A stretch of 64,000 bases of DNA from Aphrophora alni (GCA_963513935.1 OY740770.1:89127413-89191412), one strand, 5' to 3'; numbered from the stretch's first letter, positions 1-42,762 are shown. The notes: generated from the sequence alone by a model not told the origin. A program made the numbers and translations.

Positions 1-842
1 TATCTTTCGAAATTTCTCCAAACTCCATTTATTTAAACACATGTAATATCAAGTTATGACATAAGTGACAGAGTGTTTGTATATAAACTACGAAAATTGA
101 GAGGGGGAAATAAAGGTGACAGTCAACGATAATCCGGTCAAATCCTTCATTCAAGTTTCAGATATCCCCTAGATAACTGGAACGGTCGAACGGCCTTCGC
201 CATATTGTAAAGTCGCCTTCCAACTAATGAGTAAAATCCAATAAATAACACTACATCAAACGAAGTCCCAGTCAAACACAGAGAATGGAAATTCAATATT
301 TATTTTTGTATTAAACCACCAAACAAAGATTTATTGCTGTTATAAAAATTTAAGATTTTCGGATTGTCGGCAAATCGGAATGTACACGGAACAAAGACTG
401 GACACAACCCTAGGCGATTATAGGCTATATTAATCCAGCTTTTTTCGTTTGTATCCCTTTGCGTTTTTTAAAAGTCAACGTTTATCAAAAAAGCTTTTTT
501 AAATATTTTCACATGATATGGCCATTGAAACTGATATCTGCTAAGAATATTATGGAAGGGAAGAACACAAAACTGATTATAGATAGATACAACTCAATTT
601 TGTTCGTACTCCTTTCAGTTTTTCACAAGTCTTAATTTTTTGAAAAATGTTTTTTGAAAAGTTTTCGGCAATATATGGTAGCGAAACCTGATATGTATAC
701 CTACTAGTATGATATGTAAGTAGGTTTAAGTTAGGTTAGGTTTAGAAGTCTCATATACGATAATCATATTTTAAGTACTAAATTTCAGTTTTAGATATAT
801 TACAGAGGTGAAAACTTGTTAAACTTCATTATTTTGGCAAAT

Positions 843-845
<3 letters not shown>

Positions 846-894
<49 letters not shown>
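846..894. repeat. (TA)n microsatellite
   Basis: Uninterrupted TA dinucleotide run of about 49 bp. Confidence 0.95.
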
Positions 895-900
<6 letters not shown>

Positions 901-3900
901 TGACACATTGGGAACGTATATATTTATTAACCGGGAAAACCTAAGCCATATTCAGTTTTTCATGTAAATTCCCACTTTAGAAACTTATGGCAATTATATG
1001 AATGAGGACTACCCCAATGATGCTGAATACTTTTTTTTAAAACAAGATTTCAACTATTGCTGTCATTTCTAGGAGATTTGATTGTTTATTTTGTTCTGTT
1101 AGAAGATTTTTTGACTATCTAAGCGAAGACCTTCTATTTGACAATGTTTACAGTTTTCGTTGGTAAGTGCATTTATAATATTGCACTTTGGTTTTGGATC
1201 ACCCTTATATTTAGTAAAAAATATCAAGATGATATACTCGCTATACTTCCTTTTGGTCAGCTTATAATTTTAAATTAAAGGGAGAGAAAATATTTCCTTC
1301 GATTTACCTAATTTGACTCTGTCTTTGATTTCTCACCTCAATTTATTTATTTACTTAAACATTATAGCGAAAGGAAATCATTTTTCCACGGCTTCAAATG
1401 TGTGCTTAAAGTTATAATATTTCGTTTTATTACATTCACCAAAGCGACTATTCAAGATATCCAGAAATATGTCAAAAGCTAAAGATGTTTTGTTCTGATT
1501 GTGAATAGAAGCGCAGTCAGCCTGGGCAAATGTACTTTCAAATTTAAAGTTTGCAACAGAATACTGGATTCCAAGGTCAAGGTAAATTGTTTAACCTTTA
1601 CAATAGGAAAAGATGTGTCAATTATTGTTATACAGGTGTCTTTTCATGTACAACGACAAAACGATGAAAATATGTCTTCAATATGAGGAAATAATAACTT
1701 CAATAATTAATGGGCTACAAGTTTTTAATCATTTCAATAATAGTGGTCATATAATAATAATTTAAAAAAAATAGTTTTTGATGTTTAATTTAAAATTTCA
1801 AAAGATCATAAACTACCAAAACCTTTAAAAAGAAATACAATTACTAGACATTATATCTTAATATCGTGCATTTTGTTATATTTTTAAACTTTGCAAAATT
1901 TATTTAGTTTAAAAAATAATGAAAATTTAAAGTAAATACACAAACCATTAGTTGCATTTTTGAGGGTTGAATATTGATTTGCAATATTTTATAATGTTTA
2001 TTTCTCCAGTAATATACAAACAAAGAATTGTTATCAAGTACGTGAGTGTGAGATTGAACATTTTAACAGTTGCATAAAGATATTTTATACATTTTGAATA
2101 AACTATACTCACGGTAGAAAGATCACAACTTAAAATACACCGTGTGACAGATTAATTGAGACACTCTGTATTAGTTCAACAAGCAGTCGTAATCTGTTAA
2201 AGGTAGTCACGCATGATTTAAGGTTACTATTATCATAAACGGACACTTTTACACATAGGTAATCCACCTTGAAACAAATACCAGAAAGTACCTGCATATA
2301 AACTGGGTAAATGATTCTAATAAATCAAGCTATCTAAAGATTATACGGTTGGTCTTACGTCAACCAACCTAGGCGCGGTTTTATGGTTACGTTCAAAGCA
2401 TACAATTAGTGATCAAACTTTATATGGATAAAACATCTGTGCTCCCGTCTACTGTAGAAAGTGAATTCCTTCTTATAATAATGTGAAGACAAATAATTAT
2501 GTTTTTTTACCTTCTTGACATATACTGTATACAAGAATTTTGTTAAAGTTCTTTGATAGTAATAATTATAAAAACGTTAATTTTTTTAGTTAGTTTAGAC
2601 ACCAATCTCTTTTTCTAGATGTTGTTTATGACAAAACATGATGATGGTTTTAACTTATGAATTATATAAGGATATCCAGAAAGAAGAAAGTACAATTCAA
2701 ATATGAACTAATCATGACTCTTTTAACAATTTCAAATTTCTATTGTGATTCTATTTAGCGCGTATGTAAATTATAATTTTAAAATATGTACTTTATACAA
2801 ACAATAAATTTTAATAATAACACAAGACTAGACTATTAATTCGATTCGCAATTTAACAAAATCTATTTTAACAGGGTTTTTAAGATGTATATTTCAATTG
2901 TTTGTCGGATTTGTTTTAGCCCTTTAACCATGTCTGAAATTTAAGTAAACTTCATTATTGAGGAATTTTTATCAATTTATAATGGAAAGATTTGCATGTT
3001 AGTTTAATAATTGTTTCAAAATATGATAATTTAAATGTACGTTCAGGAAAAAAGTTTGGTCACCCATTAAAAAGCAAACACTTAATTACCTTTACAAAGA
3101 TTTCATACCTGTTCAATCACAGTGTGAGCTAATCATTTCTTAATGTTTTTATTTTACATAAAACAATCTACTATGAATCATTATTTACTTACATAAAAAC
3201 AATAAACTAAATAATTATGATGATGTTATAAACAGTAAACAATTAAATTTCGTTTAGTATGTGACGAAAAATCAATAAAATTACATTTAATATTTGGTAA
3301 TGCAAAACAAAGATGGGTCTCCCAAAAAAACTGGCAAAAACTAAATTAACCTTCACCGTATTGGTCAAGTAAAATCAATTAAGAAGTTCGAATTTTCAAG
3401 ATGAAACAACCGGTGGAAAAGCTATATGAAAATCTATATTAAATTCATGGTAAAATCGTGAAAAGTTGATGATCGTACGAAAAATGTTTATTTTATTTGA
3501 AGAAATGAGGCTGTGTTTTGCGTAACTTGAAATAATTTAAATATAAACTGGTTGCTAAATGCACCTCCTAAACAACAGTGTATCAAAAAAATAAAAAATA
3601 AAATTAAGATCTGTCCTTATGAACAAATGTCTTTACTTTTTTTTACTACAGCTTACTTTACATAAATGATAGTTTTTTTACACTTTCTATATTCAACTTT
3701 GTATTTCAAATGTTTGTATAATTACAAAACTGGCAGGTGGATATTGCCACTGTTATTAGTCTTTATTACTGAATCAATGAATGAAAGTTGATAACATTAT
3801 TACTCTCAGCTATAATGTTAGGGTAATAAACATTCTTAAGGAGTTCTGCCAGGTGAGTTTTATTTGTTTTTGTCTTAACTCCACATAATAGTTACGGATA

Positions 3901-4719
3901 GTGTAATTAATACCTTCTGAACAAATTTAAGTAAATAAATCAGTTTCACTCTTAATTGTAATGAAAATAGAAACATTTTATTTAAAAAAATGAACGTAGC
4001 ATAAACTTTCCTTAATAACTATACAAAAGGAAACTCTAAATCAGCTTAGTAAAATAAAAGGTAGACCAATGCCGAAATCAACCAATCAATTAAGGTACAA
4101 TTTGTTTATATTTGTTTCATTTTCAATTTATTTATGACTAATTGTTTGTCGATTTGAAGATTGCATGTAACTTTCACATTTAAAATCAATGTTAAGAGAG
4201 TACTTCAAGATTATTTAGACATTTGAATTCTTAGAACTGTAATCATGTTGTACATATTACAAGATATCATATAAAAAGCATATTTGTTAAAACTGTCAAC
4301 TATGGTTAGTTTACGTCCTAAAGAGCTAAAGCATTTTATATAAAAATTTAGGTTTTTGAACAGCCGATTCCGGAAATTAGAAATTACATCATTTAGTCTT
4401 AAGGTTGGTAGTCTCGAAATTAAAAATACAACGTTATTTACTTTCTATTGTTATGGTGAAATAATATATTCATATTAAATAGTTCGTTGAAATTGGTCTC
4501 TTCTCTCGGACTGGGTAACAATACACAAACAACAGAGAAACCAAAAAATAGTTTCAAAAATAATTCCAAAAACCATTATTAAGGATACATAATATAACAA
4601 AAAGATTATTTTCATTAAAAATTCAATATTATTTTGTATCTCACTTACATAAAACTGCCGCTATTTAAGATTTATTTCTAAGCAATAATCTATTTTTTTA
4701 TTAAATTTACTCATTAAAA

Positions 4720-4722
<3 letters not shown>

Positions 4723-4780
<58 letters not shown>
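4723..4780. repeat. (AT)n microsatellite
   Basis: Uninterrupted AT dinucleotide run of about 58 bp. Confidence 0.95.
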
Positions 4781-4782
<2 letters not shown>

Positions 4783-5388
4783 CGGAATAGTATTATGGTT
4801 TGTGTATAAACTTCTTTTTTTTGTTAATAAAATCGATTTCGAAATGAAGTGTTTGACCTACTGAGACAACGCTCATAAGTAACTTATAATGAATGATTAG
4901 TATACAATTGAAATTTTGAAACAGATGTCGACAGCATGTTGTATTTGTTGTTTTAGGCCCTACAAGTAAAATTTGATCAAAATAAGAGAATATGGGAGTA
5001 TAAGAGAAACTAATTTGTTTTCTTAAAATTTGAGTCGAGAATATAATAATAAAAATAAAAAAAATAAAAAATATCTATATAATCAAAATTTGAACATAAT
5101 ACGAAACCGAACATAAACAGTTAGAAGTGGTTAGGCTACAGAAGAGGGCAAGGTCGGACGACTGACATATTCGTAATTATCCAAAACATACTCCTCCAAA
5201 CGAATCTTCCAAACAGATTTATCTGTAAACATCTTTATATCTCTGTGTCTTTATATCTTGTTGAGTCTTAACAGTTCTCATGTTTTTTATACCTATATTC
5301 CAGTTGTATAAATAAGTTCGAAATCCTAAACATTTTTAAAAAACCTTATAAAATATGTTTTCTTTACAAAATAATAACGTGTCTACAG

Positions 5389-5488
5389 GTTCTGTCTGAG
5401 TGGCATGAAGTTATTGACGGCAGCGTCTTGTAAACAGGTTTTACTAGAAAGTGAGATCCTTCCTCTCGTGTCCTACCTGATCCAGAAG
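5389..5488 (+). other. Orphan exon candidate, ARM-repeat-like
   Basis: A GC-richer island in AT-rich DNA. A CTACAG acceptor precedes 5389 and an AAG|GT donor (weak, gtttac) follows 5488. One base completes a codon and 33 full codons follow, reading FCLSGMKLLTAASCK, then QVLLESEILPLVSYLIQK. The frame stays open past the donor to a stop near 5582. The alternating Leu-rich helices and the ILPLVSYLI end resemble an armadillo-repeat unit; that is inference from pattern only. No partner exon was found nearby, so it may be part of a gene with very long introns or a relic. Confidence 0.3.
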
Positions 5489-8400
5489 GTTTACTCTTGG
5501 TTTTCACTCATGTGTGCAGTAATCTTCTGTATTTTCCATGATCGTCAGTACGAGCAGCGAGATTGTAATACAGTCATATGAAATACTATTTATTACATTT
5601 GGCATATCGCTTCAAATATTATAATCTTCACATATTATGATTTTCTTAAAAATTTAGTTTGGCTATTTGGTATTTTAAAATACCATTGTATTTGTGTAAA
5701 ACAAATTTTACAAACATGTAAATACTCTACGACATACAGTTAAAATTTATATGCAATATATAGAAAAAAACATCATAATTGTTCATAAACTAAAAAATAG
5801 TAAAGTGTAGCAGATAAAATAAATTAATACGCTTTTTTCTGTTGAGGTACGTTAACGTATTTAAATTTATTCTTCATTCTAAACTAGATATTTCCTATCT
5901 AATATGTATTCCATAGAAATCTATTAAACTGCAGTATACAATCACTCCCTAAAACCTTACAATTTTTATTAACTTAAATAGAGTCAAACCATTTTGGGAC
6001 TGTAACTTTGCCACGTGGAGTTTTTTTTATGATAATTTTGAACTTTGGAACTCTCGGAAATTTTGGGATAGTAGTCTATACATTTTCAAAAAGGAAAATG
6101 ATCACGTAAAATATACGTCAAGGGAGAATGATCACTACATGTCTTAAACGGGTTAAACAAATAAATAAATTAATATAATATGAAAGACGTACATTAACTA
6201 CTGTATTCTCCAATCAAAATTGTTGTATTTGCTACCTCACACTTATAAGAAAAAAAGTTTTTTGATAAAGAAAAAAAATTTCACGTTTGATTTATTTAGA
6301 AATATTCGATATATTGTTTCTTTATTAAAAAAAATACTTATTGAAATATGTGTCTGAATATAATTCGTGCTAATCCGTGCCAATACCCTGGTATATGTCA
6401 TTATTATTAGTGGTCCAATTACTCTCAGTGAAACACTATTGTAAGTAAGGCATTACAATACTTACATTTTATAATTTGAGCATGCATTTTGAGTTAGATC
6501 CTTCTCTTTTCCAAGAGATATATCTTGACCTCTTCCAACAATGACGCTTTAGGATAATATAATATATATAATAATATAATATATAAGGGCTAGGGGTTTT
6601 TATTTTATGTTCATATTGTCATTATATTATAACAATCTTTGGGAGATGGTGATCGAAACTTTGGGAGATGGGTGTGTGAAAAAGTTTATGCAGTATTTTG
6701 AATATGGTATTGATATTCTAGTAACTCACATATTTTTAAATTTAATAATATATTTTCCTATTATCTCTAATGGTTGTGCATATTATTTAATTTTCTAAAA
6801 TAAAAAAGCACCGTTTTGGGGAATGACGCCAAGAATATAAGAACGAAATACTGTAGAATTATATTATAATGTTTTCTCTGTAAAGAATACCCTCCGACAC
6901 GGAAAAATTTAGTTACAAATAATCAATATTAAATGGTATAAAAAGATCTTCAACACACGTTTTACATAATAGCCAAATGAGAAAAATGAAAAATAATGTC
7001 ATTTAAAAGTATTAAATTTAACCGAATTATTTTCTTATTGGCATGCAATTATTTTCCGTTGATAATTAGCAATAATATTGGATTATATATTATTTATTAT
7101 TTGGGCAAATATTTAAGTTCCTAGAAGTCACTTACGTTCCTTTACATAAAAAATGACGAAATGGACCTTACTTTTGAAGTTTAGAGTATGCTAAACCAAT
7201 AAAAGATGCATTCAAGTTTTTTAAAGACTTCTTCTTGTATTTTAGCGTTAAAAACTCAGAAATTAGGATGTCATAGTATATAGTTAAATCGCATAAAGAC
7301 AATGTACATATATGTAGTTTTCAAGAATGAGGTATTATTGTTTGTTCCTTGCAAATTGATATATTTTTATTAAGTATTTACCAATAAAAATCAATATAAA
7401 CTACTAATTACAACGCTCCTAAACTAAACACAATGCTCTTTCACACTGTATTTTTACTAAAATGAAAACTTTAATCTTGCTCTACAGTACCACTGTTTTA
7501 AAAAACTTGAAACTTAAAAGTTACAATAAAAGTTTCAGTAAAATAGTAGTTGGTAAAAACTGAAAATATATTTTTTTAATATTTATACATTTAACAAAAC
7601 CAAAACTTTACTTTTGCTATAAACATGTTCTCAGAATAAATCGTATTTGAATAAATATGAGCTTTTAATAATAGCTCATCATTTCTGTTTTACCACTAAT
7701 TACAGAACCACATTGTTTTGGTTTTGTTTTATTTTTTTACTGGCGATTTTTCACGCTTGTTAACTCATAATGTTAATATTTCACTAAGGCTTAAACGAAA
7801 TCGGTAGAGATAGTTTTGATATTTTACATCTTTTTATCAGTACCTCACATATTTAATGTAACATTTTGCTCTAAATAAACTTTAGGTTTTATTTTTATTA
7901 TGGTGATCATTACGTTTAGTTTGAGCTCTTAGAAGTACATTTGAGAAACGTAAATCAAAATCTAAGCAGTAAATTAAAAAAAAAAAATAGTAAAACCACT
8001 AGTTTGGACTGCATAACGCTGAACATAAGAGAAAAGGCAGATGACCGACTAAAGAGAAATACAATTCAAAAATAAGGACTTCGAAACTGATATATCAACA
8101 AAATCTTAACATCGATTTCTACTCTATTCCAAAACTTTATCTATTATACGTACATGTAGAGAGTAAAGGAACTAATTTTGTTAAAATTCAAAGTCACATG
8201 CTTAGGATACTATTCTTTCGTTCTATCGCTAACTTACCCTGAAACTTGCAATATTGATAAATTTGTATGCACTACTATGATTTGTTATAGTTGGTACTCT
8301 TACATATGCTATTAATATATAAATTACCGTGTCCGACGTTTGCTGGCACAGAAACTAGGCAACCTTGAACATAACTAAATACAAGAGGAAGTTGCTTGTT

Positions 8401-8760
8401 TTACTTAAACAAAATGACATAAGTTTATTATGTAACACATTACGTTCAAAACACAACGCATTTCCCTTATAGCTTTGAAGTTTTCATGAATAAAGGTTAA
8501 CAAAATTATATGAAAACAATTATTTTGGCTTCAAGCAGGTGTTTAATAATGAGTTTATCGAAACTAACTCGAGAGGAGAAAAAACAATACAAAACAATAA
8601 ATAATATTTATCACACTCAACATTAAAAACAATTATGCCATAAATTCCACGCTATAAACTAATAAGCAAAGATTCGTCGCTCGTCATTCGTGATTAAGGT
8701 AATTTAATGTATTTTTAATTAAATTTAAATTTGAATAATTAATCTATTATTTTTATCTGT

Positions 8761-8878
8761 ATACAGAATGAGTCTAATAAAGTGTCCACAATAAGGGGGC
8801 TGCATTTTGTTTACTTGTTGTAGCTCAAACCGTATTTCGTTATAAAATTTGGACACCTAATGACACTCGCTCTGTATA
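8761..8878. mobile_element. Possible MITE (short inverted-repeat element)
   Basis: The ends are near-inverted repeats: TACAGAATGAGTC on the left and GACACTCGCTCTGTA on the right, about 118 bp apart and flanked by TA. There is no coding content. It resembles short non-autonomous DNA elements common in insects. Copy number is unknown. Confidence 0.35.
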
Positions 8879-9806
8879 TATAAGGAAGAAAAAAATATTT
8901 TTTCTAAAATTACGTACCATCATTTTCAATAATTTTATTTTTCGTTCTGGACAGTGGTTTTAATTATGTTGATATTAAACAGTGTCTCATCCCATCTTGT
9001 AGTTATATCTTTTTGTATCTTAGAAACAAAAGCGACATTATCACTAAGTATAGACAAACAATAAATGTCTATTTCTTAGCGGATATAATCAGTTTTGTAG
9101 TTGGGTACTAAATGTATATTTTTTGTTGTTTAAAATAATGCCTTAATTTTGTCTGTATGGCTTCCTATCTGTATTTCGTCTCTTTCATACTCTACAGTTC
9201 AAACACATGGACCGATTTTTATCAAACTAGGTATTTGAGAATATTTTATCCATATGTTGAAAGCTTTTATTACTTAAAAACAAATTATAGACCTGCCATA
9301 AAAAATAAACACAAAATTACAATTTCGTAAAAATGCCAGTTCGTGTGATATCGCCTAAAAATGCCATTGTTCTAATGATACTCTTACACGTTTAGTGAAT
9401 TATAAATATTAATTAGTCACCTGTGTCTATTGCAACTAAAGAAATACAATGGTTCAGGAATAATAAATGAAAATATAATAAATAAATATTTTTATAAGAG
9501 GGCAGATTTATTTGTAAACCATATTTTTTATTAACGATTAGACACCAACAGGTGGAAAATATGTTACATGTTCATGTTAGAAGCATGTACTCCGTAGATC
9601 TTACAACAGGTTTGACACGAGTCGCAGTACTCAATTTAAAATATGGAGATTTATAAACTAAACCCCAATATAACTTTTAATCATCCAATAATTAAAAAAA
9701 GCTTTTATATATTGTTCGAGAGATGTATGTTGTTAAAATGTCATAAATACTTACAATATTATATACATTTCCTAGTATTAAATTTTGAAATAATTATTGT
9801 TAAATT

Positions 9807-10060
9807 ATTGTGAACTACTGCAAAGATTTTTAAAACGTGTTCAGTTCCAATTTAAATCTTAATCATGTACATATTTCGTCACTATCAACAAACATACTGT
9901 CACTGAAACTAAATAAATAATATTAATAAACTATCTGTAAAGTCTAAAATCTGTATTTCCTACTTTCATCGCGATAAATTCGTTACTACTCGAGAACTGC
10001 TGCACCGATTTCAGAAAATGTTTCAGTTCTAATTAGCATTGAAATCGTATACTATGTTAG
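9807..10060. repeat. Two diverged copies of a repeat unit
   Basis: GAACTACTGCAAAGATTT near 9812 and GAACTGCTGCACCGATTT near 9995 are each followed by similar AAAA..GTTTCAGTTC..AATT text. The copies lie about 185 bp apart. They look like old fragments of an interspersed or tandem repeat; the family is not recognised. Confidence 0.35.
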
Positions 10061-13000
10061 TGTTTGAATAGATCATTTGAAATAATAAAAAAATTGTCTG
10101 GTCTAATTAATTTTCAAATGATACACCTTCTCTTTCACTGATAATATCGTATGTTGTCACTGAACATTTTACAAAAATGCGTAAAGTAGGTAAAAATGTA
10201 TTTATTTTACTATTATATTTTCATTAAAATAAACAGTGTTATAACTTAAAACTAATTCAATCAGTTTTTATGAAACATATTCGAATACCTAATCAGATAA
10301 TGTATCTATATAAGAAATAAAACTTCAATTAAAATCGTAAGTGTGGTTCTCTAGTTATACGTAGAGATAACTATATATAATTATATTATCTTTGCTATGA
10401 ATTGGTTAATAATGAAAAGTTAATAATAAGATAAACTATGATCTAACCTTGTGTAAATATTATTCAAATTTTAGAAAGGAAATGAAAAATACTGTAATTT
10501 CGAATAAAACAAGTTTTACTGCATGTTTCGATAAACGTCTTGAATGCAATTGCAGCTATTTACATAGAAACCGGTTTCCACATGAAAGTGAACTTAACCA
10601 TTGTAGCGAGTCCCAGATATCTTGACCGACTTAATAAACTTGTTGGTCGTATTTTATAAATACCCTACATAACTATCATCTTTGTTTTCTCAAATACACG
10701 AAAAATACAGAAACTTATATATTTTTGGGATGAGGGTGTGTATTGTAGATATTTACTGAAGCATCTATTTTGATGACTTACGAGTCGAACAAGGGTTATT
10801 CCAAAGCTATATGGTTCGTTTGCCTAGCGAGAAAAAACCAAAAATCTTATAAATTAATTATATTTTTTAATGTTCTTTTCTTAGCTTGTTTATAAGGAAA
10901 AGATAACAAAGAGATTTTTGCTATTCAAAATCGTGGTTAAAAAAAAAATTACATGCAAAATGTAAGTTACATTTCAAAAACAATATTCATAGAATAATTC
11001 AAAATTAATCCAATATTAACTGTTTGTAATATTCAGCTTAAGTAGTTTACGATTATAGTTCATTTTCACTTTTAATTTATCGCGGTGAAAGTGATATTCT
11101 GGAGAGAAGAGAGTCTGTGTAATGATTTTATTAAGTCATTGGTCCAGAGATTAAATAAGTCAAATATAAGATTAAATCAATATGTGTTCAAGAAATATTG
11201 TAATTTAGCGTGGAGGAATGTGCGTCAAAAATAGTAAAGATCAATATCTTTAGAATATACCAATTTAAATAAAACAACATTTATTGGTTTAACAGACCTC
11301 TCAATCAAGCGCCTAACAGTTTTTTTTCAAACATTTATTTATAAACAATTACTGTTGTAAGCGTATTATGTTCCAGATTAGCATGATTATGTGCATACGA
11401 TGTAAGGGATATGGGTATTTGTTATTGAACGAATAATATCGGAGATATCATAGATAACAAATTGAAATAATTAATGTTATTGTATAAATTCTTTAACAAC
11501 AAAACGATATTTTAAGTTAATTTAAATTGATCTAATAATTTATGTCCAAATTTGTAATTTTTGTTTAATCATGGTGTTCTTATATTCAACTTTTTTCAAA
11601 CTAAATGATATACTTTAAATAATATAATACTCAGATTTTATGTCCAATCCTTGTAACCCATAAATAACTCGTAACAAACCTGTTACTTAGATGAGATAAG
11701 CCGGGAACTTCATTTAATCATATTTGACCAACTCTGCATGTGTGTCAAATATAGACATATCGTCAAGCTGCATTAAATGACATGTTAATGGTTATATTAA
11801 TAGTAGGCCTTATTACTTGGAAGTTGTTATAACATCCACAAATCGTCTTGTTAACCACAATAGATTGCTGCCTAGATGACGACAACACAAATCACTATTT
11901 ATAAAGCAAAAAGTAACTATAAAAAATACACAACTACTGTACTTTTGAACAAAATACCACTAGTAGGGTGTAATAAAAACGTTTATATGTTAGTGATAGT
12001 AGGTATGATATTGTGCTCATAGATGTATATAAATTATGGAATTATGACTGCCTTAACGGAAAATAACTAAATGTTACCTTCACTATTGGTTAATATCGTG
12101 GCTGGTGAAGTAATTAATTAAATTTGTATTTGTTATGTAAATTTTAATTTATTTGATATGTTTCAATATGTGGAAATTAAAACAATATTTTAAATCATAT
12201 AATAAAACATCAATAAAATTCGGGAATGAGAAATCTTGTTAATTTTTTGATAAAGTATAACGTTACGTGAGAAACGACGAGGAAAAAAATTGTACTACTG
12301 CTCATGAATTTTCGTGTATAGGGAATTATTATTCTACATGTGCGCGCAATAATTACCTAGAAATTAAATCTAAATTAAAGTTACAGAAGGGTTGGGAGGA
12401 TTAATAGTTTCTATTATCGAAATACCATAAATTGCTTTATTTGTGTTATGGATTTCCATTACATTACCTTATAATTTCAATTTGAGAGGTTGTGTTTAAC
12501 AATGATATTTAAAAATGCACTTCCTATATTTGTTCCTATATACACTTCCTATATATCACGGACGTAACTTCAATATATCTGTGAATTTCATTGGGACATC
12601 GAGTGTTCGTGTCTTTGCTACAAATCTGAAATAAATGTCACAGTTCAAACATTTTACAATGACACGGGGAAAATTGTGAACATATTTTAGTTTTATGTCA
12701 TGACGTTTTCTAATAATATTTTAAATATATTAGAAATTGTGGTTTCCAACCTTAAGATTAAAATGAAAATAATAATAATAATAACGATATTGATGGAATG
12801 AATAGAGTTTAGGTATCATTTTAAATATCTCTATTTCATCAAATAGTGTTACGAACGAAATTTTGACATAACTTGAAGATCTAAATTCCAATCAATCAGT
12901 ATCGAATAAACCAAAATTGATCACGATAGCCAATGGTTTTATTAGAGTTCTTTCCAATTTACTCGAAAAGTTTAATATTCTTTAATCATCAAATTGGAAT

Positions 13001-15097
13001 ATTTTTACAGTTATGATTGATGTCTTGTATATTATTAATGACTTCGTTTGATTAGATTTAGAGTTATTAAGCCTCATAAGTCGGTGTATATTGTTAATAT
13101 TCATGTTATGGTTTCTAACTATATAAATTGATGTTTTTGACAGCGTGGAGAGACAAATCATTTTTGATTATTTATTCTTTCGTTTTGTAAATTTGTTGGA
13201 GTGTTAGATTACTTTTTTTAAAAATTTTAGTTACGTGCAGGAATAAATAAATTCATCAATGTGGAACGAGAGTACTTGTTAATAAATAATACTGCAGTCA
13301 GCGAAGATAAATGTGTAGAACTTGGCCTATGAAACTTCCAATCTTAAGAGAACTCCTCCTTTTACACAACTTCCATTGAATAAGTTATATCTTCATGTCC
13401 ATTACCGGAATTGGGTTTTGAACATTTTACTCTTTGTACGATGTTGTTCTGTAAAGTAGAGACGTAATATTGTTTAATTACTAAGTGACAACAATGACAT
13501 GTGAGTCATAAAATGAAATTGCATACAGTTTGAAAAATAATGTTACTAAAAGTAATATTTATAAAATTTGTGATGTAAATAAAACGTGTTACAAAATAAA
13601 CGATAAATAATTTCTATAATATTTTATCCTAGCGGGTAATGGTGTGTTTTTTACAAACAAAAATCCGAATTTTTAGAAAAAAAACTTAGCTCTTAGTTTG
13701 GGAATAGTGGAAGAGGAATAAACCCCAAATAAAAAAATAAATCAACACAACAGAATAATTATCACTAACACACAAATAGAGAGGACTTATAAACATTGAT
13801 AAAAATGAAGTTAAATATTAATTTCACTTATATGATAAGGTTGGGAAAATAATTCTTAAACTGTCAAGTTCACTGAAAATTTATTTTCACTGAAAGTTAA
13901 TTTTTTGTTGACGTAAATGTCTTTGTATCCTATTTAATATGTGTTTATATTAGAATGTATCTGTGTCTGTATATATGCATGTCTGGATTCGCATGCAAAT
14001 TTGCCCGTACGTGTGTGCGTGTTTACTTACATCCTTGTCTGTGTAATCGCTTTAGAAATGGTGAAAAAACAAGTAAGATAAATATGTATCAATAGTTTAA
14101 TTTGTTTTCAGACATTGTTCAAACTCTGGGATGTTATTGATAGCCTAGTTCGTTCAATTTCACCATTGGTTTGTAGGTTGTTGGTTCCGAAACATTATGC
14201 AATTCAAAATAAACGTCAATTGCAAACTTTTCCTGGACTATAAGTTTTTAATGATACGAATAGTATGTACTAGATTTGGAATTGTTGTTTTCGAACCTCT
14301 ATGAACATTACATTAAGAGGTTAATAATAATAAAACCTGTTTTTTTTCTAATTTTAATTTCAAAACGCTTGAATAATAACTTAAGATTTGCTTGTCAACC
14401 TAAAACAAAATTACTTGGCTTATGTAAAAGTTCGGTTATGCATAAAATATATAAATTGTATGCAAAATACTTTAAGAGTTGAGGTGTACGGAAGATGAAG
14501 GGGAGATGTGATTATTTCTCAATATCTGAAATAGGGAAGTGAATATTGTGAACTTTGAACAAGTGTTAATGAATTCTGATCAAAATATGTTATTTATTGA
14601 ATGGAGAAATAATTGTTAGTACTAAAATAAGTGAAGATTATTTGATTATTTAATTAATTGATTATTATAAATTTATAATATTTGTTTATTGTAAATAAAA
14701 AAAAAATCATTGTTAAAAGTCATTGTTGAGATATTATTACCCCACAAATAAATTCCAAATAGTTTAAGAAGCTTTGTTAGGTTGCATAATTAATTGAGTT
14801 GTTTATGAAAGCAATTAGAAATTTAAACTCAAGCAAGATTTATTACTAGATAAACCAGTTTATGCATGTTATATATTTTAATGAATGCATGATACATCTT
14901 TAATTGATTATTGTATTATTGTAAAGGTTGTATGCTAATGATACATTACGTTGTTGAATATGGTTATTTATAATTATTTCAGAACTTACTGTATACATAA
15001 CTTAGGTTCTTTGTTGAGTAGATCTGATTTCAATTTACTCCCACCACAATGTCCAATTAAATACAAGATTGGTTGAAAGAGTTACAAATTTAAAATG

Positions 15098-15103
15098 TTT
15101 ATT
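15098..15103 (-). promoter_or_regulatory. Poly(A) signal of gene A
   Basis: AATAAA on the minus strand, about 72-77 nt past the TAA stop of gene A. This is a plausible spacing for the 3' UTR of a short last exon. Confidence 0.5.
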
Positions 15104-15174
15104 ATACACTGTAATTTAAAGATATGTAAAGTTCTTCTTTAACGCTATAAAAAATACAAAACGGTCACTATTAT

Positions 15175-42752
<27,578 letters not shown>

Positions 42753-42762
42753 AGTGAGTCTT
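42753..42762 (-). promoter_or_regulatory. 5' UTR segment of gene A with splice acceptor
   Basis: Ten bases before the ATG are preceded by TTTTGTTTCAG on the minus strand, a strong 3' splice site. This suggests that a non-coding 5' UTR exon and the promoter lie further right, somewhere in 42.8-49.7 kb. I could not place that exon. Confidence 0.5.

Larger units (their letters stand above)
1..15097. other. Gene-poor AT-rich region downstream of gene A
   Basis: No multi-exon gene is visible here. Open frames are short, AT-driven and lack domain character, apart from one exon-like segment at 5389-5488. The region holds two AT microsatellites (846-894, 4723-4780), a short GGTTGG/CAACC hairpin near 2345-2370, a possible MITE at 8761-8878 and a pair of diverged repeats near 9.8-10.1 kb. 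Otherwise I see only diffuse AT-rich sequence. Confidence 0.6.

Noticed and set aside
718..745. TTAGG-like telomeric repeats
   Set aside because: Only two or three imperfect units; too short to mark a telomere or an internal telomeric array.
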